A stretch of DNA of 13,831 nt, taken from contig JAZSHJ010000071.1 of NCBI GenBank assembly GCA_045533175.1, forward strand, positions 1 through 13,831, read 5' to 3'. Within the stretch, counting starts at the first letter, position 1. Each line of letters begins with the position of its first letter. Shown here piece after piece: positions 6,365 through 12,632 of this stretch. This DNA comes from SIG588 sp045533175. Its GTDB lineage: Bacteria > Bacillota > Clostridia > Oscillospirales > Acutalibacteraceae. The notes beneath the pieces are model-generated. The model had not been told where the DNA came from. It saw only the letters and a program-made list of their open reading frames with translations, and ran no database searches. Both the position numbers and the translations under genes were made by a program.

Positions 6365-7135
6365 ATGAAAGCTGCCTCGTTTTTAAACCGGGAGAAACCC
6401 CTGATCACCTCAATCTTCAAATGTCATACGCCCGACGAATATATTCATAAGATCCGCACATCGCTTGCGCTGGGAGCGGATGCGTTGGGCATCCATTTGT
6501 GCCAGTTGAAACGGGAATACCGCACCGAAGAACATTTGAAAGCTATCTTTGCCGCGTGTGAAGGCCACCCTACCTACGTCACCTCCTACCGCGACGGGGA
6601 CAGCGTCGGCCTCAGCGATGAGGAGTGCGCCGACTTGTTGCTGCTGGCCGTGGATTGCGGTGCGACCCTTTGCGACGTGATGGCCAACTTCTTCGATCCC
6701 TCCGCCACCAAATGGGAAATCACCTACGATCCCGTCGCGGTGGAAAAGCAAAAAGCATTGATCGACGAAATTCATCGTCGCCACGGCGAAGTGCTGATGT
6801 CTTCTCATACGCTCACAGTATTAACCTCGGAAGAAACCCTCTCAATTGCCCGTGCACACGTGGAACGCGGAGCGGATATTACCAAAATCGTGAACCGTAC
6901 CGAAAGCGAAGACGAACTTCCCGAATGTATACGCACGATACACCTGTTGAAAACACAAGCCGGTGCGCCTTTCCTGTATCTTCTGCACGGACCGTGCTAT
7001 CCCTACATACGCCAACTGGGTATGCTGATGGGCGTTTGTATGTGTTTGTGTACGCTGGAACACGCTCCGCAGGATGTAACGCGCTCGCCGCTGATTCCCC
7101 ACGCCAAAGCACTCCGCGACAATTTCTTTCTGTAA
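6365..7135 (+). CDS. Divergent type I 3-dehydroquinate dehydratase-like protein
   Basis: A 256-aa protein whose length and motif order match the type I dehydroquinase TIM barrel (PF01487). The Schiff-base Lys is Lys174 (ADITKIV), the catalytic His is His148 (MSSHTL), and the substrate Arg near the end is Arg216 (YIRQLG). These fit E. coli-type His143, Lys170 and Arg213 in spacing. By eye alignment, two conserved acidic residues are absent: the Glu46 position is His44 (LGIHLCQ) and the Glu86 position is Met106 (CDVMANFF). It may therefore act on another compound or be poorly active as a dehydratase; no shikimate gene is adjacent. ATG 6365 is set by AAGGAGGT upstream; an in-frame TTG at 6287 would lie before the promoter. 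It is monocistronic, closed by the terminator at 7141. The fold call is fairly sure, the substrate is not. Confidence 0.72.
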   Translation: MKAASFLNREKPLITSIFKCHTPDEYIHKIRTSLALGADALGIHLCQLKREYRTEEHLKAIFAACEGHPTYVTSYRDGDSVGLSDEECADLLLLAVDCGATLCDVMANFFDPSATKWEITYDPVAVEKQKALIDEIHRRHGEVLMSSHTLTVLTSEETLSIARAHVERGADITKIVNRTESEDELPECIRTIHLLKTQAGAPFLYLLHGPCYPYIRQLGMLMGVCMCLCTLEHAPQDVTRSPLIPHAKALRDNFFL

Positions 7136-7140
7136 TGAAC

Positions 7141-7178
7141 ATCCCCGTATTTCCTCGGAAATACGGGGATTGCTTTTT
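7141..7178 (+). terminator. Strong Rho-independent terminator
   Basis: Perfect 14-bp inverted repeat (7141-7154 with 7157-7170), effectively a 4-nt loop, followed by a T run at 7174-7178. It starts five bases after the stop of the dehydroquinase-like gene. Confidence 0.9.
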
Positions 7179-7189
7179 GCAAAAAAATG

Positions 7190-7202
7190 TTGCATTATGC
7201 AA
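7190..7202. promoter_or_regulatory. Putative operator palindrome TTGCATTATGCAA
   Basis: Two perfect 6-bp arms around a single central base, covering the -35 box and the start of the spacer of the regulator's own promoter. HTH/S24 repressors bind such dyads as dimers, so this is the best candidate for its self-operator (inference). It is not the B. subtilis-type LexA box. Confidence 0.55.
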
Positions 7203-7218
7203 ATTTGTGTGATATACT
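7190..7218 (+). promoter_or_regulatory. Promoter of the LexA/CI-like regulator gene
   Basis: TTGCAT (7190-7195), 17-bp spacer, TATACT (7213-7218) with a TGA extended -10. Predicted start near 7225. The -35 box is one arm of a 13-bp palindrome, which makes autorepression likely. Confidence 0.72.
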
Positions 7219-7240
7219 GGGGAGGTAAGGAGTGATCGGT

Positions 7241-7915
7241 GTGAAAGAAATCGACGTACAACTGCTTGGCGCACGTATGGCCGAGCGCCGCAAGCAACTG
7301 GGACTCACGTTGGCGGACATTGCGGAAGAAGTGTCGGTGGCGTTTTCCACCATCCAACGGTATGAAAAAGGCAAGATCGAAAACATCAAACTGCCGGTGA
7401 TCGAGTCGGTGGCGCGGGTGCTGCGGGTGGATACCGCGTGGCTTTTGGGTAAAACCGATGCCATGCATTCCCACGCCTTCCCCACCCCGCACGTGACCGA
7501 AGAATATGTGACCTTTCCCGTGATCGGCGAAGTGGCGGCGGGATATGAACATCTGGCGCAGGAGGTATGGGACGGCGACCGCGTGGATATTCCGCTGAGT
7601 TTTCTGCACGGACGGCCGAAATCCGACTTTTTTGTGTTGCGGGTGTGCGGCGACAGTATGTACCCGATGTATCTGGATGGGGACACCGTGTTGGTGCTAA
7701 AGACAGACACGTTGGAATATAGCGGGCAAACGGCACTTGTTTTGTATAATGCCGAAGAAGCCACCTTGAAAAAGGTGGAATTTTCCGAAGGCGAAGCATG
7801 GCTTCGCCTGATCCCTGTGAATCCGATGTATCAGCCTCGCCTGTTGGAAGGCGAAGAACTGGCGCAATGCCGTATTATCGGCATCCCCCGCTATTTGATA
7901 CGGGAAACGAAGTGA
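7241..7915 (+). CDS. Self-cleaving LexA/CI-like transcriptional regulator (HTH_3 + peptidase S24)
   Basis: A 224-aa regulator. Residues about 7-70 form an XRE/Cro-type helix-turn-helix (LTLADIAEEVSVAFSTIQRYEKG). The C-terminal S24 domain has an Ala100-Gly101 cleavage bond (VAAGY), nucleophile Ser139 (CGDSMYP) and Lys177 (ATLKKV). The Ser-Lys spacing of 38 is close to LexA's 37, so the self-cleavage machinery looks complete. The HTH type is CI/phage-repressor-like, not the winged helix of true LexA, yet no prophage genes are adjacent. It probably represses a small set of genes until DNA damage triggers RecA-aided cleavage (family knowledge). I chose GTG 7241, with AAGGAG (7227-7232) eight bases upstream; the ribosome site of the alternative GTG 7232 would fall at or before the predicted transcription start. 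It is monocistronic and converges with the HMA gene. Confidence 0.88.
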   Translation: MKEIDVQLLGARMAERRKQLGLTLADIAEEVSVAFSTIQRYEKGKIENIKLPVIESVARVLRVDTAWLLGKTDAMHSHAFPTPHVTEEYVTFPVIGEVAAGYEHLAQEVWDGDRVDIPLSFLHGRPKSDFFVLRVCGDSMYPMYLDGDTVLVLKTDTLEYSGQTALVLYNAEEATLKKVEFSEGEAWLRLIPVNPMYQPRLLEGEELAQCRIIGIPRYLIRETK

Positions 7916-7916
7916 C

Positions 7917-7954
7917 AAAAAGCGAGCGTGTTCTTTAAAAGAACACGCTCGCTT
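7917..7954. terminator. Bidirectional terminator between convergent genes
   Basis: A 17-bp inverted repeat (7920-7936 with 7938-7954; as a hairpin, a 14-bp stem with a TTTAAAA loop). On the minus strand it is followed by TTTTT (complement of 7917-7921), ideal for the HMA gene. On the plus strand the tail is the weaker TTGCTTATTT. It lies between stop codons 7913-7915 (plus) and 7957-7959 (minus). Confidence 0.88.
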
Positions 7955-7956
7955 GC

Positions 7957-8166
7957 TTATTTGATGTTAACAACGGTGAAGCCGAGATCGGTTACGGTAC
8001 GGGTGAGCAGGTCTTTATCCTCGCACCCCTTCACGGTGGCGGTCTTTTTGGCAAGATCCACCTTCGCTTTCACGCCGGGCAATGCGTTCAGCGCCGCTTC
8101 CACCCGACCGCTGCAGCGAATGCACGCCATACCCTCGATCGTCATTACCACTTTATTTCCAAACAT
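7957..8166 (-). CDS. CopZ-like heavy-metal-associated (HMA) domain protein
   Basis: A 69-aa single-domain protein of the HMA family (PF00403), cytoplasmic. The metal loop is GMACIRCSG, with ligands Cys15 and Cys18, in the ferredoxin-like beta-alpha-beta-beta-alpha-beta frame (TVKGCEDKDLL, then DLGFTV near the end). Relatives bind Cu(I) and pass it to a P-type ATPase; no copA or csoR is in the window, so the partner must be elsewhere. GAGGAGG (minus of 8174-8180) gives a very strong ribosome site, which overlaps the stop of the upstream HAD gene. The 12-bp gap makes it the second gene of that operon. Copper is the likeliest metal from the CxxC loop, though Zn or Cd cannot be excluded. Confidence 0.88.
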   Translation of the reverse strand: MFGNKVVMTIEGMACIRCSGRVEAALNALPGVKAKVDLAKKTATVKGCEDKDLLTRTVTDLGFTVVNIK

Positions 8167-8178
8167 ACCATATCCTCC

Positions 8179-8826
8179 TCAACGCAATGCTATACTCAAT
8201 TCTTCCACACTATCCACCAAGCGACATGCTCCCGCCTCTTGCAACTGTTGGGCGGTGCGGAATCCCCATGTCACGAACAGTCCATCCACTCCTGTGTTGC
8301 GGGCTGTTTCGACATCCACTTCCGAATCGCCGATATACAACGTTTCTTCTGCCGTCACTCCGAGTTGTGTCATTGCTTGACGCACCGCATCGGGGGCGGG
8401 TTTGCGCGGCACACCGTCTTGTGAGCCCACCGCCAGCTCCAACAGATCACCGAAATACTCCTTTGCCAACGACACCACCGCATAGTGCGGTTTGTTGGAC
8501 ACCACGCCCGCGTGCACACCCTGTGCTTGCAGGCGGGTAAGCAGGGGTACTATCCCCTCATACGGGGCGGTGGCTTCACGGCAATGCGCAGCATAATAGG
8601 CATTGAAATCCTGCAGCAAGGCATCCACCGTCGCGTCATCCGCTTCGGGCGGGAGTGCACGTGCGATCAACAGGCGCGCGCCGTTGCCGACAAACGCACG
8701 CACTTCTTCGGCCGTGCGGGCGGGATATCCGCGCCCTGCAAGTGCGGTATTCACCGCTGTTGTAAGATCGTGCAGCGTATCGAGCAACGTGCCGTCCAGA
8801 TCCCAAAGAATTGCTTTGTATCGCAT
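8179..8826 (-). CDS. HAD-superfamily phosphatase, phosphoglycolate phosphatase-like
   Basis: A 215-aa cytoplasmic HAD hydrolase with all four motifs: DLDGTLLDT (nucleophile Asp9, acid Asp11), the SNKPH motif-2 Ser, Lys in PRKPAPD, and GDSEVDVETARN. A helical cap sits between motifs 1 and 2 (subclass IA). Overall it resembles Gph/PpaX enzymes, which dephosphorylate 2-phosphoglycolate or pyrophosphate, but the family is substrate-promiscuous and I do not assign gph. AGGGG precedes the ATG. It heads a two-gene operon with the HMA protein from the promoter at 8854-8882. The pairing with a metal chaperone has no obvious biochemical logic and may reflect chance operon membership. Confidence 0.88.
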   Translation of the reverse strand: MRYKAILWDLDGTLLDTLHDLTTAVNTALAGRGYPARTAEEVRAFVGNGARLLIARALPPEADDATVDALLQDFNAYYAAHCREATAPYEGIVPLLTRLQAQGVHAGVVSNKPHYAVVSLAKEYFGDLLELAVGSQDGVPRKPAPDAVRQAMTQLGVTAEETLYIGDSEVDVETARNTGVDGLFVTWGFRTAQQLQEAGACRLVDSVEELSIALR

Positions 8827-8853
8827 AGCCGTTTACCCCTTCTTTCGCTCTTC

Positions 8854-8882
8854 ACTATATCATACACCGCGAAAAAAGTCAA
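8854..8882 (-). promoter_or_regulatory. Promoter of the HAD/HMA operon
   Basis: Minus strand: TTGACT (complement of 8877-8882), 17-bp spacer, TATAGT (complement of 8854-8859) with a TGA extended -10. It starts three bases after the stop codon of the MBL beta-CASP gene. I see no hairpin terminator between, so read-through from that gene may also feed this operon. Confidence 0.78.
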
Positions 8883-8885
8883 ACC

Positions 8886-10478
8886 TCATTCCCAACGATC
8901 ACACAGCGATTGTATTTGATCGGCAAACTTCGCAAGATCCTTGTTGGCACGGCCGCGGCTTTTATCCACAAGCGCACCCAAGCGGCGATACACCGCCACC
9001 AAGCGATCATACACCGTGTTGATACGGGCCGCTTTTTGAATGCGGCGATCGTTGCCTTTGGCTTCACACGTAACGGTATCGGCCAGCGTATACACCGCCC
9101 CGTTATACGGCGCTTCGGTAGGAATGCCTGTTTGTTCGGTGACAAACGCGGCAAACTCATCGCACACCGTATCTTGCCCGTGATTTACAAACACACACCG
9201 CGGGCGCGGGGACATCCCCGCCACCCAACCAAGCAGGCGGTCACGGTCGGCGTGACCGCTGATACCGTCCATCTGCGCAACACGGGCGCGCACTTCAATC
9301 TCCTCCCCGAACAGTTTCACCGATCGTGCCCCGCCCAACAACTGGGCACCGAGTGTGCCTTCCGACTGATACCCCACAAACAGCACCGTGCTTTCGGGAC
9401 GCCACAGATTGTGCTTTAAATGGTGACGAATACGCCCCGCTTCACACATGCCGCTGGCCGAAAGAATCACCTTTGGCATTTTATCGGCGTTGATGGCACG
9501 GGAATCGTCAGATGAAACCGACACGCGCAAGTCTTGGAACAAAATCGGATTGATCCCCTCGCGCAAAAGTGCCAGCGTTTGCGGATCAAAATAGGCGGTG
9601 AGAGATTCATCCCCGTAAATCCCCGTGGCTTCCACCGCCAGCGGACTGTCCACATACACGGGGAATCCGTCGTGTCCCTTCACCAATCCTTCCTCTTTCA
9701 CGGTGCGCAAACAATAGAGCAGTTCCTGTGTGCGTCCCACCGCAAAGGAGGGGATCACCACGTTGCCGCCGCGATCAAACGTTTCCTGCAACACGGCAGA
9801 CAACTGTTTCACATAATCGGGATGCGGGCCGTGCAAACGGTTGCCGTAGGTGGATTCGATCACCACGTAATCGGCGGTAGCAGGCTGCTCGGGATCGCGG
9901 ATCAACGGACGGTTTACGTTGCCGAGATCGCCCGAAAACAGCAAGGTGCGGGTATTCCCCGCTTCGGTTACCGTCAGTTTGATCGATGCAGAACCCAGCA
10001 GATGTCCCGCATCCAAAAACTCCGCCGTGATGCCGGGGAGCACTTCGCGCGGGGCGTGATAGGGCGACGGCACGAACTGCGTAAGCGCTTGTTGTGCATC
10101 CGCCGCGGTATACAGCGGCACGTACGGCACACCGCCCGATCGCTTGGCTTTGCGGTTGCGCCACTCGGCTTCAAATTCCTGAATGTGCGCGGAATCCATC
10201 AGCATGATGCGGCACAAACGCGCCGTGGCTTCGGTGGCAAAGATCGGGCCGCGAAATCCGTTGGCGCAAAGCAACGGGATTTTGCCCGCGTGGTCGATGT
10301 GCGCGTGTGTCAACAACACGGCATCCACGTCCCCTGCCGCGATGGGAAGTTCGCAGTTTTCATAAATATCGCGGCCCTGTTCCATGCCGCAATCCACCAC
10401 AATGCGGTACTCCCCCACCGTGAGCAACGTACAAGAGCCCGTCACCTCATGAGCAGCACCCAAAAACTGAATTTTCAT
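8886..10478 (-). CDS. MBL-fold beta-CASP ribonuclease-like protein (YSH1/COG1236 type)
   Basis: A 530-aa protein. The N-terminal MBL domain carries THAHIDHAG (His58, His60, Asp62, His63) and SGDLGN. The inserted beta-CASP domain begins after ESTYGNR and runs to about residue 390, with SASGMCEAGRIRHHL. The ISGHADRD block and VNHGQDT supply the late His ligands. This set is that of the bacterial YSH1-like/TTHA0252 RNases related to the eukaryotic mRNA 3'-end factor CPSF73, so a role in RNA processing or decay is expected. About 60 residues beyond the usual core (YDRLVAVYRRLGALVDKS and onward) look helical and basic, perhaps for RNA or dimer contacts. ATG 10478 (MKIQFLGAAHEVTGS) has AAGGGGGA eight bases upstream; the open frame to 10751 runs into spo0A and is not used. 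It has its own promoter and a neighbouring but separate spo0A. Confidence 0.92.
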   Translation of the reverse strand: MKIQFLGAAHEVTGSCTLLTVGEYRIVVDCGMEQGRDIYENCELPIAAGDVDAVLLTHAHIDHAGKIPLLCANGFRGPIFATEATARLCRIMLMDSAHIQEFEAEWRNRKAKRSGGVPYVPLYTAADAQQALTQFVPSPYHAPREVLPGITAEFLDAGHLLGSASIKLTVTEAGNTRTLLFSGDLGNVNRPLIRDPEQPATADYVVIESTYGNRLHGPHPDYVKQLSAVLQETFDRGGNVVIPSFAVGRTQELLYCLRTVKEEGLVKGHDGFPVYVDSPLAVEATGIYGDESLTAYFDPQTLALLREGINPILFQDLRVSVSSDDSRAINADKMPKVILSASGMCEAGRIRHHLKHNLWRPESTVLFVGYQSEGTLGAQLLGGARSVKLFGEEIEVRARVAQMDGISGHADRDRLLGWVAGMSPRPRCVFVNHGQDTVCDEFAAFVTEQTGIPTEAPYNGAVYTLADTVTCEAKGNDRRIQKAARINTVYDRLVAVYRRLGALVDKSRGRANKDLAKFADQIQSLCDRWE

Positions 10479-10501
10479 ACCGATTCCCCCTTTACAATTA
10501 C

Positions 10502-10530
10502 AGCATAACACAAAACGAGCAAAAAATAAA
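10502..10530 (-). promoter_or_regulatory. Probable promoter of the beta-CASP gene
   Basis: Minus strand: TATGCT (complement of 10502-10507) with a TGT extended -10, and a poor TTTATT 17 bp upstream (complement of 10525-10530). The weak -35 suggests dependence on the extended -10. The start would be near 10495, just before the ribosome site. Confidence 0.5.
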
Positions 10531-10578
10531 TCCCTTTTTGAAAAAGCCGCTGTGAACCAATCAATCACAACGGGATAT

Positions 10579-10612
10579 AAAAATACGGTACGACTGTTTG
10601 GTCGCACCGTAT
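10579..10612 (-). terminator. spo0A terminator
   Basis: Minus strand: ATACGGT/ACCGTAT stem (10583-10589 with 10606-10612), one A/C mismatch, an inner CGAC/GTCG stem, a 6-nt loop, then TTTTT (complement of 10579-10583). It starts four bases after the spo0A stop. Confidence 0.85.
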
Positions 10613-10615
10613 GTT

Positions 10616-11377
10616 TTATCCGATTTTCAGTTGCAAGCGGAAGCGGTCGGAGATCATGGCAATAAACTCGCTGTTCGTGGGTTTGCCCCGCCCGGTGTGA
10701 ATCGTGTATCCGAAATAAGAGTTGAGCACATCCACATCCCCGCGATCCCACGCCACCTCGATGGCGTGACGAATGGCACGTTCCACCCGCGATGAGGTGG
10801 TAGCATGTTTCTTTGCAACCGAAGGATACAACCGTTTGGTTACCGCATTGATGATCTCTTCATCCTCGATCGCCATCAAAATAGCGTCCCGCAGATATTG
10901 ATATCCCTTAATATGTGCAGGCACACCGATCTGATGGATGATCTCGGTCACCTGCATTTCAAGTGTACTGCCGCCCGATGCAGTCACGCGGTGCGCATCC
11001 TTTTGCACACAAATGGAAGTAAGCCGCTGTGCCATACCGTCTGCATCAAACGGTTTTAACACAAAATAGTCCGCGCCCGCCGTGATCGCTTCGCGTTCCA
11101 AATTGGGATTATCGAACGCCGAAAGTACCATCAAGATCGGCGTGGTGGCAAGATGCATCGCTTTAATGCTGTGGATCACTCCTACCGCATCCACTTGCGG
11201 CAAGAAGAAGTCCATCATCACCACGTCGGGGCGGGTGGCGGATACCCTCTCGATCACGCGACGCCCATCCTTTTCCACCAGATCCACTTCCAACCCGTGC
11301 GCCCGCAAAGCAGCGGCACACGGTTGACCGAAATGCTCGCCCGTATCGGCCAACAGCACCCGTATTTTCTTATCCAT
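10616..11377 (-). CDS. spo0A: Sporulation master regulator Spo0A
   Basis: A 253-aa response regulator, full length for the family. The receiver domain (1-122) has phospho-acceptor Asp56 (MMDFFLP), switch Ser86 and Lys108 (VLKPFD). The Spo0A-specific effector domain (about 138-253) is very conserved, with EIIHQIGVPAHIKGY, TTSSRVERAIRHAIEVAW (recognition helix) and PTNSEFIAM. Phospho-Spo0A binds 0A boxes and starts sporulation. Oddity: the usual acidic pair (Asp10-Asp11 in B. subtilis) reads Asp11-Thr12 (LLADTGEHF), so the residue equal to the direct Mg ligand Asp13 of CheY is a Thr. The start has GGGGGAG upstream. Usually spo0A follows spoIVB; here the upstream gene is an unrelated lipoprotein behind hairpins, and spo0A is a single-gene unit with its own promoter and terminator. 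Confidence 0.97.
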   Translation of the reverse strand: MDKKIRVLLADTGEHFGQPCAAALRAHGLEVDLVEKDGRRVIERVSATRPDVVMMDFFLPQVDAVGVIHSIKAMHLATTPILMVLSAFDNPNLEREAITAGADYFVLKPFDADGMAQRLTSICVQKDAHRVTASGGSTLEMQVTEIIHQIGVPAHIKGYQYLRDAILMAIEDEEIINAVTKRLYPSVAKKHATTSSRVERAIRHAIEVAWDRGDVDVLNSYFGYTIHTGRGKPTNSEFIAMISDRFRLQLKIG

Positions 11378-11428
11378 ACTATGTTCTCCCCCGTTTAAAT
11401 AATATTGTTTTTGCTTGCCGGCAACGGT

Positions 11429-11457
11429 AGATTACCATATTCTGGAAATTATTGCAA
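11429..11457 (-). promoter_or_regulatory. Sigma-A-type promoter of spo0A
   Basis: Minus strand: TTGCAA (complement of 11452-11457), 17-bp spacer, TAATCT (complement of 11429-11434) with a TGG extended -10. It leaves a leader of about 45 bases. I found no sigma-H promoter and no exact 0A box (TGTCGAA) nearby, which are both known at B. subtilis spo0A. Confidence 0.65.
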
Positions 11458-11486
11458 GGGTTTTTGCGAAACTTTTTCCAAATAAT

Positions 11487-11501
11487 GGAAAATATTTTTC
11501 C
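11487..11501. repeat. Inverted repeat GGAAAA-TAT-TTTTCC upstream of spo0A
   Basis: Perfect 6-bp arms around three bases, centred about 40 bp upstream of the spo0A -35 box. It could be an operator for a regulator of spo0A, or just part of the very A/T-rich upstream stretch (11400-11530), which may act as an UP-like element. Confidence 0.35.
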
Positions 11502-11517
11502 GCAAAGGGAGAAAATT

Positions 11518-11544
11518 GAAAAAGAAAAGGGGTTTTTCCCCTTT
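11518..11544 (-). terminator. Second terminator-like hairpin between the ispDF operon and spo0A
   Basis: Minus strand: AAAGGGG-AAAAA-CCCCTTT (arms 11538-11544 and 11526-11532), then a T-rich tail TTTCTTTTTC. The tail is interrupted, so efficiency is uncertain. With the hairpin at 11576-11618 it would insulate spo0A from the upstream operon. Confidence 0.6.
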
Positions 11545-11575
11545 CGCCACGAATTCGGCCGCCGCTTTTTGCCGT

Positions 11576-11618
11576 ATAAGAAAGTAGGGGATGCATAATG
11601 CATCCCCTACTTTCTTAT
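11576..11618. terminator. Perfect 20-bp hairpin overlapping the lipoprotein stop codon
   Basis: Arms 11576-11595 and 11599-11618 are perfectly complementary with a TAA loop. The TAA stop of the lipoprotein gene (minus of 11615-11617) is inside one arm. There is no T run on either strand after the stem, so it may act more as an RNA 3'-end protector or a weak terminator backed by the hairpin at 11518. Its tip contains TGCATAATGCA, the reverse complement of the core of the operator at 7190-7202. Confidence 0.6.
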
Positions 11619-12415
11619 TCGATAATTGATGAATAGGTGTCCAGATCCGCAGGCGGGGTGAGCGTCACTTGATCGCCCACGGCGGCGTAACGGTTTTCGC
11701 TTTCGAGCGATATCGTACCGAATCCCGCGCTATACAGTTCGATATCCGATGTAAATACCAGCGGATGTCCCTCGGTATTCACCTTAACACCCACTTCGGC
11801 TCTGGTGACCGTGCCGCTTTGCACCGCACCGTTCCCCAGATACATTCGCGCGTAATCGGTGGCATATCGTTCCGCCAACGGGCAGGAAACGGTGGCACCT
11901 TCGGCATCCCGCATCACAAGGGCGGTGGCAAACATCTCTTCGGTCAGCGGTTCGGTGGTACTGAACCCCATTGTTTCAAAGAAGGCTTCTTCATCGATGG
12001 GAATCCAGTATTTATCACCGTCAATAAAGAAGTAGCCGATACCGTCTTTTAAGTATCCCGATGACACTTCGTTCCCCGCTTCGCTTTCCACCAACAAAGT
12101 GACGTTTCCTTCGGTTTCGATCCGCACGATGCGCGCATTCGTCACTTGCAGTTCACGCCCCACCGTCATGCGCGCTTTATACACAAGATCGTAGGTGGTG
12201 TATTCTCCTTCCAATTCCAATGCACGGGAATATATCCCCCATGCCTGGGCGGCCATTTCGTCGTTGGTTTCGGGTGTGGCGGTCGTGGTTGCGGCGGTAA
12301 CCGTCGTTTCTCCCCCATCGGTTTGGCTGTCCGACAGATCCACCCGCACGCGGCACGCGGTACACGCACACAGCAAACAAAACACCGCAAACAACGCGCT
12401 CAAACGTTTGCTCAT
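11615..12415 (-). CDS. Uncharacterised lipoprotein, 266 aa
   Basis: Not recognised as a named family. The N-terminus is a lipoprotein signal (MSKRLSALFAVF, hydrophobic core) with two possible lipidation sites, Cys18 (LCAC) or Cys21 (CTAC). A Thr-rich, acidic linker (about 35-50) follows, then a roughly 210-residue extracellular domain. That domain has alternating beta-like segments (VTLLVESEAGNEVSSGYLKDG, IGYFFIDGDKYWIPI) and a late ISLESENRYAAVGDQVTLTPP strand. The pattern recalls lipoproteins of the LppX/LolA-like half-barrel group that carry lipids, but that is only an impression. ATG 12415 has AAGGGG upstream and lies 4 bp after the DUF896 stop, so it is the last gene of the ispDF operon. 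The stop codon sits in the 20-bp hairpin. Confidence 0.82.
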   Translation of the reverse strand: MSKRLSALFAVFCLLCACTACRVRVDLSDSQTDGGETTVTAATTTATPETNDEMAAQAWGIYSRALELEGEYTTYDLVYKARMTVGRELQVTNARIVRIETEGNVTLLVESEAGNEVSSGYLKDGIGYFFIDGDKYWIPIDEEAFFETMGFSTTEPLTEEMFATALVMRDAEGATVSCPLAERYATDYARMYLGNGAVQSGTVTRAEVGVKVNTEGHPLVFTSDIELYSAGFGTISLESENRYAAVGDQVTLTPPADLDTYSSIIE

Positions 12416-12419
12416 TGTG

Positions 12420-12620
12420 TTACCCCTTCTTTTGCAGCGGGTGTTTGGTGCCGTCGGGTTCCACGATAAAGGTGTTGCCCAACTGCAACTCCACATTTTT
12501 ACGCACCGCCGCCACGTATTCCGCGCGCAGACGCTGTTGTTCCTCTTTTTCTTCCGCTGTCAACCCCACGGTGCGGGATTTCCGCGCCAGTTCGTTGATG
12601 CGATCCAACCGTTCACTCAT
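12420..12620 (-). CDS. DUF896 (YnzC/UPF0291) family protein
   Basis: A 66-aa soluble protein matching the DUF896 pattern: RINELARKS, then a TAEEKEEQQRLRAEY helix, then a VAAVRKNVELQL stretch. The family is a short helical hairpin with a disordered tail. In B. subtilis ynzC lies in the LexA-controlled yneA-yneB-ynzC operon, but its function is unknown. Here it lies 12 bp downstream of the alpha/beta hydrolase gene and 4 bp before the lipoprotein gene. AAGGAG precedes the ATG. The context (isoprenoid synthesis, esterase, lipoprotein) differs from the Bacillus one, so it gives little functional information. Confidence 0.92.
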   Translation of the reverse strand: MSERLDRINELARKSRTVGLTAEEKEEQQRLRAEYVAAVRKNVELQLGNTFIVEPDGTKHPLQKKG

Positions 12621-12632
12621 CCTGTTTGCTCC

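Noticed and set aside
6842..7609. 255-codon minus-strand open frame
   Set aside because: It spans two real plus-strand genes, a terminator and a promoter, so it is a shadow.
7916..7956. Possible attachment site or element end in the long perfect inverted repeat
   Set aside because: Its position between two convergent stop codons and its T run fit a terminator fully; no integrase or second copy is present.
9534..10508. 324-codon plus-strand open frame
   Set aside because: Antisense to the beta-CASP nuclease, whose catalytic motifs are all on the minus strand; its translation has no family signature.
10479..10751. N-terminal extension of the beta-CASP protein
   Set aside because: The added 91 residues overlap spo0A and its terminator and look non-natural in composition; ATG 10478 has a good ribosome site and the family's usual N-terminus.
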